From contig JAKPAQ010000409.1 in the NCBI GenBank assembly GCA_029779385.1, positions 1 through 45,183 of the forward strand: a DNA stretch of 45,183 nt, in the 5' to 3' direction. This DNA comes from Actinomycetes bacterium. GTDB lineage: Bacteria > Actinomycetota > Actinomycetes > Propionibacteriales > Nocardioidaceae. The notes beneath the pieces are model-generated. The model saw only the letters and a program-made list of their open reading frames with translations, did not search any database and was not told the DNA's origin. Below, in pieces: positions 25,792 to 33,598 of the stretch. Each line of letters begins with the position of its first letter. The stretch's first letter is position 1. Both the position numbers and the translations under genes were made by a program.

Positions 25792-27383
25792 CAGGCGTCA
25801 CCTCGACGAAGCGCATCAGCGACTTGAGTGACCGTCAACCACTCAGGACCTAGGACCTTTGAAACTTGGGGCGCAAACGCTGGCGACTCGGCCAAAACCG
25901 ACTGGGCCGGGCCGACCGAGACCACTTCGCCATCAGCCATCACCATTAGTGAGTCGGCGACGCTTGCCACGAACTCGACGTCGTGGCTCGAAATAATGAC
26001 GCCGTGGCCGGCCGCTGCCAACTCGTGCAAGATTTCAGCGAGCGCGACTTTGCCCGGATAGTCCAGGCCACGCGTCGGCTCGTCGAGGGCCACGACGAGT
26101 GGCTCGGCGCTCAACACCACAGACAGCACTAAAGCCAACTTTTGACCCTCGGAAAGGTCACGCGGGTGGCGGTCACCGACAATGCCAGGTGCTAGTCGGT
26201 CCAGAATCTTGCGGCAGGTGCCCGCGTCTACGCCGGCCTGGTCGTCGGCGGCAGCACACTCTCGATCGACCGTCTCCAGATAAAGCAAATCCGCCGCAGT
26301 TTGTGGCACCAGCCCCACGCGCATCCGCGCCTCGGCTGGCCGCAGTTTGGCCGGATCGGCCCCATCAACGTCTACCGTCCCCGAGGTTCGGTCCCCGGTT
26401 CCTTGGATCGCCCACAGCAGCGACGATTTGCCCGAGCCGTTGCGACCCATCAGCGCCAGGATCTCGCCCTTGCCGACCGTCAGGTCAACGTTCGTGACTG
26501 CGGGCAACTGGCCGTAACGAACTGTGATGCCTTTGGCCTTGAGCGCCTTCGGGTAACTCTTTTCGATGGCCGCAGGCGGGGCCCCAAGAGTTAAGTCCCG
26601 AGCTTTTCGCCTGGCCTCGCGCACGCTCAACGGCAGCGGCGACCAGCCCGCTAGTTTGCCCAACTGGATCAGCGGTGGCGCAACCGGCGAAGTCGCAATC
26701 AGTTCGGCCGGGTCACCACTTCGCACCCGATGTTCTTCCACGATTACGAGGCGATCAGCGAACGGAACGACACGTTCCATCCGGTGCTCAGCCAGCACGA
26801 CAGTCAGCGCCAAGTCGTCGACCAAGCGAGCGATCGTGGCTAGTACGTCCTCGGCTGCCGTGGGGTCGAGCGCCGAAGTCGGTTCATCGAGCACGAGCAC
26901 TCGAGGATGCATGGTCAGCACCGCACCGATCGCCACCCGCTGTTGCTGGCCGCCAGACAGCGACCGGATCGCCCGGTTGCGTAAGTGAGCGATGCCCAGC
27001 AGATCGAGTGTTTCCTCGACGCGGCGGCGCATCGTCTGCGGCTCCAAGCCCAACTGCTCCATGCCGTAGGCAAGTTCTTCTTCAACGACGTCCGCGACGA
27101 ACCCCGAAAGTGGATCTTGGGCGACGTAGCCAACGAGATGGACGAGTTCGCGAGGTGGCCGACCAATAATCGACTCGCCGTCGAGCAATACGTCGCCAGC
27201 CAAGGTCCCGCCAGTGAAATGTGGCACCAACCCGTTGAACAGTCCCAACAAAGTCGACTTGCCTGAACCGGTGCGACCGGCGACGAGCGCAAGTTCGCCC
27301 TCGTCAAGTTGCAGGTTCACGTCGGCCAGCGTCGGCTCGGCTTCTCCGTCGTACCAGAACGTGATCTCGTCAAGCTTGATCAT
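25791..27383 (-). CDS. ECF transporter fused double ATPase (EcfA-EcfA')
   Basis: 530 residues from ATG 27383 with GAGG four bases upstream; an earlier start would lie inside ecfT. Two ABC ATPase domains in one chain. Domain 1: Walker A GRTGSGKS (36-43), signature LSGGQ (142-146), Walker B RVLVLDEPTSALD (~161). Domain 2: Walker A GRNGSGKS (313-320), a variant signature LSEGQ (~420), Walker B LVVALDEPTRGLD. They power uptake through EcfT and the S component. Predicted cobalamin ECF systems often carry such a duplicated ATPase. Overlaps ecfT by 14 bases and the S gene by four. Confidence 0.93.
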   Translation of the reverse strand: MIKLDEITFWYDGEAEPTLADVNLQLDEGELALVAGRTGSGKSTLLGLFNGLVPHFTGGTLAGDVLLDGESIIGRPPRELVHLVGYVAQDPLSGFVADVVEEELAYGMEQLGLEPQTMRRRVEETLDLLGIAHLRNRAIRSLSGGQQQRVAIGAVLTMHPRVLVLDEPTSALDPTAAEDVLATIARLVDDLALTVVLAEHRMERVVPFADRLVIVEEHRVRSGDPAELIATSPVAPPLIQLGKLAGWSPLPLSVREARRKARDLTLGAPPAAIEKSYPKALKAKGITVRYGQLPAVTNVDLTVGKGEILALMGRNGSGKSSLLWAIQGTGDRTSGTVDVDGADPAKLRPAEARMRVGLVPQTAADLLYLETVDRECAAADDQAGVDAGTCRKILDRLAPGIVGDRHPRDLSEGQKLALVLSVVLSAEPLVVALDEPTRGLDYPGKVALAEILHELAAAGHGVIISSHDVEFVASVADSLMVMADGEVVSVGPAQSVLAESPAFAPQVSKVLGPEWLTVTQVADALRRGDA

Positions 27384-28533
27384 TGGCCTCACCGTTCCTT
27401 GGATCGTGAGCGAGTGGGGCTTGCGGGGCAACAAACACTGGCAGCACACCAATTGCCGCGATCAGCAGTGACGCCATGCTAACTGGCGGCAGACCTGGCA
27501 CGTCGGGGAAGAACACCTGAATCTGCTGCCCGGACATGACTTTGAACCCGATGGCTACGGCGATGCCCGAGGCCGCCGTCAGGTACTCGGCCAACTGCCA
27601 ACGACCCTGCCGATAGCGGGTTCGTTGGACTCGCTTCCCGGCCGACCGCAATGCGAGCACGGCGAGAACTATCCCGCCAGCGAGCATCGGCCAGGCCAAA
27701 ACTCGCGGCGCGGTGCCGTCAAGGTAGCCGTAGGATCCGACGCTGAGCGCGAACAGGCCAAGCAGCATCAACGAACCGGTGATGAACCTCGACCCCCGCG
27801 AAGCGTCGCCGGACCGGCCGTAGCCGCGTGCATCCATGCTGGCCGCCAAGGTCATCGACCGGTCCAGTGCGTCCTCGAGCACCGGGATGACTATTCGATG
27901 CATCGCCCCGGTGCCTTTGCTGGCGTCCCCACGAAGTCTGCGAGCCCGGTTCACCCGCCGAACGCTTTCGGCCAATTGCGGAAAAACCGAGACCGCGACA
28001 ACCAAGGCCGCCCCCACCTCATAGAGCGCTGGAGGCGCGGCGGCCAGGAGTCGTTTGGGGTTGGCCAAGGAGTTTGCCGCACCAACGCAGATGATCAGCG
28101 CGGCTAGCCGAAGGCCGTCGTAGAGGCCCAGCAGCACCTCGTTGACGGTGACATCGCCGAGCAGCTGAATTCCGCGGGCGACTTCGGGTAGCGGGATCTC
28201 GGGCAAGTGGAACAAAATCTGGTCGCCGGGCATCGCACCACCGCCGAACAAGACCCGAAACACCACCCGCATGACCACGATCAACAGGCCGAAGTACAGG
28301 TAGTACCGAAACGACAATGCCCACGGCGCATCGCCGCGACAAGCCCCAACGACCAGTGCCGCGATCGCGATCAGCAGCAGGATTAGGAAAGGGTTGAGGG
28401 CAAAGGATGCCCCGGCGGCCAGCCCCAGCGCCCAAAGCCACCAAGCACCCGGGTGCATCTCTCGACGCATCCGGGTGCTCGTGGCCGCCTTGGCGGGTGT
28501 TGACTCGCGTGGAGTCGGGGTTTCGATGTTCAA
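27370..28533 (-). CDS. ECF transporter transmembrane component EcfT
   Basis: 387 residues if it starts at TTG 28533, 13 bases after the previous stop; an ATG within (MRREMHPGAWWLW) is an alternative, and neither has a strong ribosome site. The EcfT coupling motifs are visible: RARRLRGDA (~197-205) and MDARGYGRSG (~231-240), the two Ala-Arg-Gly-type motifs that bind the ATPases. About four to five core membrane segments precede them and two or three more follow to the end, making the protein longer than the usual ~260 residues. The C-terminal extension has LTAASGIAVAIGFKVMSGQQ. Its role is to couple ATP hydrolysis to the S component. Confidence 0.9.
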   Translation of the reverse strand: MNIETPTPRESTPAKAATSTRMRREMHPGAWWLWALGLAAGASFALNPFLILLLIAIAALVVGACRGDAPWALSFRYYLYFGLLIVVMRVVFRVLFGGGAMPGDQILFHLPEIPLPEVARGIQLLGDVTVNEVLLGLYDGLRLAALIICVGAANSLANPKRLLAAAPPALYEVGAALVVAVSVFPQLAESVRRVNRARRLRGDASKGTGAMHRIVIPVLEDALDRSMTLAASMDARGYGRSGDASRGSRFITGSLMLLGLFALSVGSYGYLDGTAPRVLAWPMLAGGIVLAVLALRSAGKRVQRTRYRQGRWQLAEYLTAASGIAVAIGFKVMSGQQIQVFFPDVPGLPPVSMASLLIAAIGVLPVFVAPQAPLAHDPRNGEANDQA

Positions 28534-28546
28534 ATTGCGATTCTAT

Positions 28547-29326
28547 TCAAGCCTTGCGGCGGCGAACAATGACGAACGTGGCCGCTCCCAGAATCGCTAG
28601 TACCGCAACTGCGGCCAGCCAAACGTCGGCGCCACCACCGGACTCGGCCGATGAGTTCACCGGATCGACGCTTGTTTGTTCGGCGGCCGCGGTGTCGTCA
28701 GTGGACACCGTTGCCCCAGTTGCTGGCTGCTGCGCCGAGGGCGACGTCGTTGCCGAAGCCGACGGCCCGGTTGTCGGCGCACTGGCACTCGGGGCCACCG
28801 ATGAAGTCGCCGACGTGGGCTTGGAATTAGGTGCGGGCTTAGGCGTCGGTTTCGTGGTCGGCTTCGGTGCCGCCGCCTGCTGCGTGATCGGCTTCATCGA
28901 CGGCCACGTTTTCGCGTCCGAGTTCTGGAAAACGAACGCCACCCAGCCACCTTTTGGCACGTCCAGCGAGTCCACGCCCAAACTGGAGTAGATCCACTTT
29001 CCGGATTTGCCGTCCGACCAGAACAGCCCCCAGTACGCGTCAGCAGGTGAGGTGACGGTGCACGGGTCGCTGGCTGGCGCCCCGTCCACTCGGCAAACGA
29101 ATCCCGGCGACCTCTTCGCATAGCTCAGCGTGTGACCGGCCGCGGCAAAGTTCTGGTTTGCTTTGCCGCTGTCATTGCGATCGCAGCGAACGCCACTGCC
29201 AACGACGACCGTTACCCCCGTGCCGGCTGCGCAGCCCGCTGCAGTTGCTGGGGCGGAGAGTCCGACCACGCTGGCAGCGGCCCCAATGAGGACCGCCACC
29301 AGCAGGCGCATGGAGCGCAAAGTCAC
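28547..29326 (-). CDS. membrane-anchored transcobalamin-like beta-domain (DUF4430-type) protein, first copy
   Basis: 259 residues from GTG 29326, overlapping the barrel-protein stop (GTGA); an ATG at 29311 is possible. Signal peptide ~1-30 (ending ATAA), extracellular domain ~31-150, a Pro/Thr/Ser/Ala-rich stalk ~150-225, and a C-terminal membrane helix (~230-252) ending in RRRKA. Domain landmarks are FVCRVDGAPASDPC (~76), AYWGLFWSDGKSGKWIYSS (~97) and SLDVPKGGWVAFVF (~118), closely matching the other copy at 24335-24979, including its four-cysteine spacing. The stalk would hold the domain away from the membrane, as expected for a surface receptor. No LPXTG sorting signal is seen. Ligand inferred from operon context. 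Confidence 0.8.
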   Translation of the reverse strand: MTLRSMRLLVAVLIGAAASVVGLSAPATAAGCAAGTGVTVVVGSGVRCDRNDSGKANQNFAAAGHTLSYAKRSPGFVCRVDGAPASDPCTVTSPADAYWGLFWSDGKSGKWIYSSLGVDSLDVPKGGWVAFVFQNSDAKTWPSMKPITQQAAAPKPTTKPTPKPAPNSKPTSATSSVAPSASAPTTGPSASATTSPSAQQPATGATVSTDDTAAAEQTSVDPVNSSAESGGGADVWLAAVAVLAILGAATFVIVRRRKA

Positions 29327-30876
29327 TTAACAACCTTGAAGGTTTTAGCGCCCTTGCGGTTAGCGAATGCTCCAGTGACGGTGATCTTGGCTTTGCCGGT
29401 CTTCTTGCCGACCTTGATCGAGGTCTTGAACGAGCCCGCCTTGTCCGCCTTGCCAGTACGAACCTGCTTGCCGCGCAGGTAGACCTTCACCGGTTCACCG
29501 GCGGCCAGACCCTTGATCGTGACCTTTTGGGACTTGCCGCGCTTGACCTTGGACTTGGCGACCGAGACCTTTGCCTTCGCTGCGCCAAGGACAGTCGTTT
29601 TGGTCGAACCGACCCGATTAGCGCGCGCACCTACGACGACGATCTGGCGAACGGCGGTGCCGGCCGGTGCCGTCAGGGTCACCGAAAGCGGGCCAGTTGC
29701 CGGAACCGTACCGGCGACTTGAGCACCGCCGGCGAACTTGGCGGTGAACTTCTCGCCCGCGGTCAAGCCGGTTGCGGTCACGTTGACTTTCGAACCGGCA
29801 GCGGTGAACTGCTGCGGGCCCGAAAGTGCAACAGTCGAAGCCGGCAGTTGAGCGTTCACTCCAACAACGGCACCGGTGGTCGAGCGGATCCACTGGTCAC
29901 GCGTTTCGTCGGTGATGCCGCCGGCCAGTCCTGCAGTTAGCGCGGTCGCGTCATACGCAATCGCGCCCGTCTCGGTGGCCAGCGGGCCAGCTTCGGCTGC
30001 CGCGTCCGTCACCTGGTGCTTCACGAGCCAGCCCGCAGCAGAACCGGCGGCGCCAGTTTGACCAACCTGGGCAAGGTAGGCCGCAGCCAGACCGGTCGAG
30101 TTGCTGTTCGAAACTCCGTTGCCGATGAACGAACCGTCGGCCTGTTGGGCCGCCAGTAGCGCCGCGGTTGCCTTCGCGATTTCATCGTCCAACCCAGCGA
30201 TTCCGGCGTCCTTGGCCTCGATCAAGGTCTGGGCCGCGACCACGGTGGTGTCCACCTCGATCACTGCCGGGCAGGCGGCAGCCAGGTTCTGTTTGAACGA
30301 GCCGTCCTCACACTGGTTGCTGGCCACGAACTCGACCGACTTGGCCGCTTCGGCGCTTTCTTCGCTCAGCAAAGCGCGAGTGGCGAAAGCCTGACCGAAC
30401 AGGCCGTAGGTGTTCGCCGATTCGCCGGTCGCGTCGTTCGTCTCCTGCTCGATCTTGGCGATCAAGTCGGTTCCGTTCACGTCAGTTGCGTCGCCGCCCG
30501 CAGCCTCAATCGCGAGCGCGAGCTTTCCTCCCGACCCTGGGCGGAACGTGACCGAGGTGCCGTCGTCATACGTGGTGTAAGCGGCGCTGTTGGCCTTAAC
30601 CGCGTTGACGATCTTGTTCTGGGTGGCGGTTCGAACGCCGAGGTCGTTCAAGACGAAGAAGACGTCCAAGCTCAGCCCGTAGTCGTCGAAGCCGCCCCAG
30701 TTCGGGTTGTGAATCAACCCTTCGTCTGAGAGCTGGTCTTCAAGCCAGCGAGAGGCCGAGTACGCATAGGAGTTGGTGGCGGCGTTCGCAGCGGGCGAAA
30801 TGATCGCGGCCGTTGATAGGGCAACAGCGCTGCCGGCGAGCACTGCCAGGGCGCGTTGACGTAGGGGTGACTTCAT
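29323..30876 (-). CDS. secreted alpha/alpha-barrel (prenyltransferase/squalene-cyclase-like repeat) protein, probable corrinoid binder
   Basis: 517 residues from ATG 30876 with AAGGA six bases upstream. Signal peptide 1-32 (ending ANA). Residues ~34-340 contain six helical-hairpin repeats of the toroid type: for example SASRWLEDQL with GGFDDYGLSLDVFFVLNDLG, then LLAAQQADGSFIGN with STGLAAAYLAQVGQ. This is the alpha6/alpha6 barrel fold shared by protein prenyltransferases, squalene cyclases and the N-terminal domain of intrinsic factor and transcobalamin. Catalytic DxDD or zinc motifs are not seen. Two Ig-like beta repeats follow (~345-430, ~432-517); the last is very lysine-rich, with no membrane helix. 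First gene behind the cobalamin riboswitch. It probably binds corrinoid with the beta-domain partners; that is inferred. Confidence 0.82.
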   Translation of the reverse strand: MKSPLRQRALAVLAGSAVALSTAAIISPAANAATNSYAYSASRWLEDQLSDEGLIHNPNWGGFDDYGLSLDVFFVLNDLGVRTATQNKIVNAVKANSAAYTTYDDGTSVTFRPGSGGKLALAIEAAGGDATDVNGTDLIAKIEQETNDATGESANTYGLFGQAFATRALLSEESAEAAKSVEFVASNQCEDGSFKQNLAAACPAVIEVDTTVVAAQTLIEAKDAGIAGLDDEIAKATAALLAAQQADGSFIGNGVSNSNSTGLAAAYLAQVGQTGAAGSAAGWLVKHQVTDAAAEAGPLATETGAIAYDATALTAGLAGGITDETRDQWIRSTTGAVVGVNAQLPASTVALSGPQQFTAAGSKVNVTATGLTAGEKFTAKFAGGAQVAGTVPATGPLSVTLTAPAGTAVRQIVVVGARANRVGSTKTTVLGAAKAKVSVAKSKVKRGKSQKVTIKGLAAGEPVKVYLRGKQVRTGKADKAGSFKTSIKVGKKTGKAKITVTGAFANRKGAKTFKVVK

Positions 30877-30885
30877 GGTGTTCCT

Positions 30886-30903
30886 TCCCGCTGCAAGGCG
30901 GGA
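30886..30903 (-). promoter_or_regulatory. hairpin abutting the ribosome site, riboswitch expression platform
   Basis: A perfect six-base-pair stem (TCCCGC...GCGGGA) with a six-base loop sits directly before the barrel-protein start; its 3' arm runs into the GGGAAGGA ribosome site. It could hide that site when formed and probably is the switch by which B12 binding blocks translation. No U-run follows, so it is not an intrinsic terminator. Confidence 0.55.
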
Positions 30904-30904
30904 G

Positions 30905-31058
30905 GGGCCGAAGCGCCACCCGCTGTATTCCTCGACAGCGTGCGATGGGTTCCCAACAGGCAGGTGCTCCGGCTCTACCGACTAGCGGCATTACGGTTGC
31001 GGGTCAGCGCCGGATTCGCACCGGCTTCCCCTGACACTGCGGGATTTAGTTTTTTGAC
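30905..31058 (-). ncRNA. cobalamin riboswitch
   Basis: Read on the minus strand, the leader holds the classical B12-box region: GGGAAGCCGGTGCGAATCC, then CTGACCCGCAACCGTAA (30990-31030), followed by GAGCCGGAGCACCTGCC (30959-30975) and GAGGAATACAGCGGGTGG further on (30919-30933 region). GTCAG (31031-31035) and CTGAC (31002-31006) pair around the box, as in known cobalamin aptamers. Bound adenosylcobalamin would shut off the six-gene transport operon at 24335-30876. A TAGGAT at 31066-31071 is a possible -10, but no good -35 pairs with it. Boundaries are approximate. Confidence 0.93.
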
Positions 31059-31113
31059 AGGCAACATCCTAACAGCGGTGGTTCAGGTCGATTTCGGCAA
31101 GTAGCGTGAGCCC

Positions 31114-33006
31114 ATGAGTCCCGGTGACGAACTTCGCAAAGCAATTGACGGCAAATGGCGCCATGTCCGCGAGCAGGGGCGAACCGACCTCGCGCGATTG
31201 GATCTGGCCTACGATCACTCGCTGGGCATGAGCCAGGCCCGCGAGCGGGTCTTGGGCCAACTGAAACAACTCGTACCAACAGGTATCCCCGCGGCCGGGT
31301 TCCGCACCGAGAACGGCGGCACCGGCGACCCCGGCATGGCGGTCACCGGCATCGAAATGCTCGCCCAGTTTGATCTGACCTTGATGGTCAAGGCCGGGGT
31401 GCAGTGGGGGTTGTTTGGCGGCGCGATCGAGAACCTCGGCACCGCCGAACACCACCAGGCTTATATTCGTCCGCTCATCAACCTAGATTTGCTCGGCTGT
31501 TTCGCGATGACCGAAACCGGTCACGGCAGCGACGTCCAGAGCTTAGAAACCACCGCCACGTTCGACCCGGCAAGCGACGAATTCGTGATCAATTCGCCGA
31601 CGCCGTCGGCACGCAAGGACTACATCGGCGGCGCGGCCGAGCACGCCCAAATCGCCGCGGTTTTTGCCAGGTTGATCACCGCCGGCACCGATCATGGGGT
31701 GCACTGTTTCGTGGTGCCGCTTCGCGACGAAGCCGGCAACGACCTACCCGGGGTGACCACGAGCGATTGCGGTTACAAGGGCGGCCTCGGCGGCGTGGAC
31801 AACGGCCGAATCATGTTCGACCACGTCCGCGTGCCGCGCGCCAACCTACTCAACCGCTACGGCAACGTCGCCGAAGACGGCACCTACTCCTCGCCGATCG
31901 AAAACCCGAACGCGCGGTTCTTCACGATGATCGGCACCCTCATCCGCGGCCGAGTCAGCGTCGGCGGTTCGGCTCGGTCGGCCGCCGAAGTCGCGCTCAG
32001 CATCGCCACTCGCTATGGTCTGCAGCGCCGCCAGTTCGAGGGCACCCCCGGTACCGAGACGGTGCTGCTGGACTACCGCGTTCACCAACGTCGACTGCTG
32101 CCGCTGCTGGCCGAGAGTTACGCCTATCGGTGTGCACAGAACCAGTTGGTGGCCCGGATGGATCGCCTGCAGACCTCGACAAATCCCGACCCCCAAGAGG
32201 TGCGTGAACTGGAAGCTCGGGCCGCGGGGCTGAAAGTGATTCAGACCGAGTTCGCCACCCGCGCCATCCAAGAGTGCCGCGAGGCGTGCGGCGGGGCGGG
32301 CTATCTGGCCGAGAACCGGCTAACGACGCTAAAGGCCGACAGCGACGTGTTCACCACCTTCGAAGGCGACAACGTCGTCTTGCTGCAATTGGTGGCCAAG
32401 GAGCTTTTGACCTCCTACGCCAAGGACGTGACCGGGCTAGATCCGGTGCAAATGGTTCGCTTCGCCGCCGGCACAGTCGCCGACACAGTCAAGGAACGGA
32501 CTGCGGCCTCGCAACTGATTCAGCGTCTCATCGACGCCAGATCGCGCGACGACGAGCACAACCTGCTCGACCGGGGCACCCAGTTGAATCTGTTCGAAGA
32601 CCGCGAACAGCACGTGATTGAGACCGCCGCTCGGCGGTTGCGCAAAGCCGGCAAGGACAAGGCGAAGGCCTTTGCTGCGTTCAACGCCGCCCAAGATCAC
32701 GTGGTGAGGATTGGCCGCGTCCACACCGAACGCGTCGTCCTCGAAGCCTTCACCGCCGCGATCGCTCGGTGTGAGGACGAGCAGGCCACCGACATGCTGC
32801 GCGACCTGTGCTCGCTCTATGCACTGACTGCGATCGAGCGCGACAAGGCTTGGTTCATGGAACACAACCGAATTTCAGATGATCGCGCCAAGTCGGTAAC
32901 CCGCGAAATCAATCAACTGCTGGTAAAGATTCGGCCTAACGTGCTGGCGGTTGTCGAAGGGCTTGGCGTGCCGGTCGAAACGCTCGGCGCCTCGATGCTC
33001 GATTGA
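31114..33006 (+). CDS. acyl-CoA oxidase / acyl-CoA dehydrogenase family protein
   Basis: 630 residues from ATG 31114. There is no clear ribosome site, but TAGCGT ends six bases before the ATG, suggesting a leaderless transcript. The FAD-dependent enzyme oxidises acyl-CoA to the 2,3-enoyl form at the start of beta-oxidation. Seen: FAMTETGHGSDVQSLETTAT (~130-149, flavin and substrate loop), GLGGVDNGRIMFDHVRVPR (~225-243), CREACGGAGYL and VFTTFEGDN with Glu417 as the likely catalytic base, and a C-terminal acyl-CoA-oxidase-type helical domain to the end. The length (over 600) matches oxidases rather than ~390-residue dehydrogenases. Convergent with the MarR gene; substrate range unknown. Confidence 0.9.
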   Translation: MSPGDELRKAIDGKWRHVREQGRTDLARLDLAYDHSLGMSQARERVLGQLKQLVPTGIPAAGFRTENGGTGDPGMAVTGIEMLAQFDLTLMVKAGVQWGLFGGAIENLGTAEHHQAYIRPLINLDLLGCFAMTETGHGSDVQSLETTATFDPASDEFVINSPTPSARKDYIGGAAEHAQIAAVFARLITAGTDHGVHCFVVPLRDEAGNDLPGVTTSDCGYKGGLGGVDNGRIMFDHVRVPRANLLNRYGNVAEDGTYSSPIENPNARFFTMIGTLIRGRVSVGGSARSAAEVALSIATRYGLQRRQFEGTPGTETVLLDYRVHQRRLLPLLAESYAYRCAQNQLVARMDRLQTSTNPDPQEVRELEARAAGLKVIQTEFATRAIQECREACGGAGYLAENRLTTLKADSDVFTTFEGDNVVLLQLVAKELLTSYAKDVTGLDPVQMVRFAAGTVADTVKERTAASQLIQRLIDARSRDDEHNLLDRGTQLNLFEDREQHVIETAARRLRKAGKDKAKAFAAFNAAQDHVVRIGRVHTERVVLEAFTAAIARCEDEQATDMLRDLCSLYALTAIERDKAWFMEHNRISDDRAKSVTREINQLLVKIRPNVLAVVEGLGVPVETLGASMLD

Positions 33007-33025
33007 GCCAGCGTCGAATCGCTAC

Positions 33026-33508
33026 CTAGGCTTGCTCGCGAAGCGGCGACAAGAACTCGTTGACGGCCTGCTGCTGATCTTTGGGCAGCGCACCCAGGCC
33101 GAAATCCAGTTCGGTAAGTACCGCAGTCGACTGGTCGAGCACCCGTTTGCCAGCATCGGTTAAAGATGCCAACACCCGGCGCCGATCCTGCGGATCAGTT
33201 TGGCGGTCGACTAGGCCATCGGCGACCAGTCGATCCATCAGGCTTGTCACCGATGTCGGATGCACCATGAGCCGCTCGCCGATTTTCGACATGGGCAAAG
33301 ACCCCGCCGAACTGAACGAAAGCAACCGCAATACTTCGTACCGGGCGAAGGTAATGCCGAACGACTTGACCGCACCATCGAGTTTGGCCAAGAGGATCTG
33401 GTGAACTCGCATGATCGATGTCGCCAGCCGCATTGAGGTGGCGTCGCCAATGCGCTGTTCCCAGAGCTCTGCCGCACGTTCGAGCGGGTCGAAGTCCAAG
33501 TCGGCCAT
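33026..33508 (-). CDS. MarR family transcriptional regulator
   Basis: 160 residues from ATG 33508 (MADLDFDPLERAAELWEQ); upstream in-frame starts would run over the neighbouring promoter region. Winged helix at ~60-125: FARYEVLRLLSFSSAGSLPM, SKIGERLMVHPTSVTSLMDR (recognition helix) and the wing GLVDRQTDPQDRRRVLASLT with the conserved DxRR. Likely a dimeric repressor sensing a small aromatic or acyl ligand. Convergent with the acyl-CoA oxidase (19-base gap) and divergent from the DUF3159 gene. Targets are not evident beyond possibly its own promoter. Confidence 0.92.
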   Translation of the reverse strand: MADLDFDPLERAAELWEQRIGDATSMRLATSIMRVHQILLAKLDGAVKSFGITFARYEVLRLLSFSSAGSLPMSKIGERLMVHPTSVTSLMDRLVADGLVDRQTDPQDRRRVLASLTDAGKRVLDQSTAVLTELDFGLGALPKDQQQAVNEFLSPLREQA

Positions 33509-33553
33509 GGCCCAACCGTACGCAAACCCAGTTTCATTTAGGGGCTCGACCTT

Positions 33554-33574
33554 GGAAATTACCAGCCCATTTCC
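33554..33574. promoter_or_regulatory. inverted repeat in the MarR/DUF3159 divergent gap
   Basis: GGAAAT (33554-33559) and ATTTCC (33569-33574) form a perfect six-base inverted repeat spaced by nine bases in the 90-base gap between divergent starts. This is the size of a MarR operator, but the match is short and unsupported by a second copy. Confidence 0.3.
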
Positions 33575-33598
33575 CCAGTGGTCGGGCAAGATTAGCCC

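Noticed and set aside
24979..25816. Long minus-strand extension of the 24335-24979 gene into the S-component gene
   Set aside because: The extension is Arg/Gly-rich and lies in the wrong frame of the S component. A signal peptide and ribosome site fix the start at 24979.
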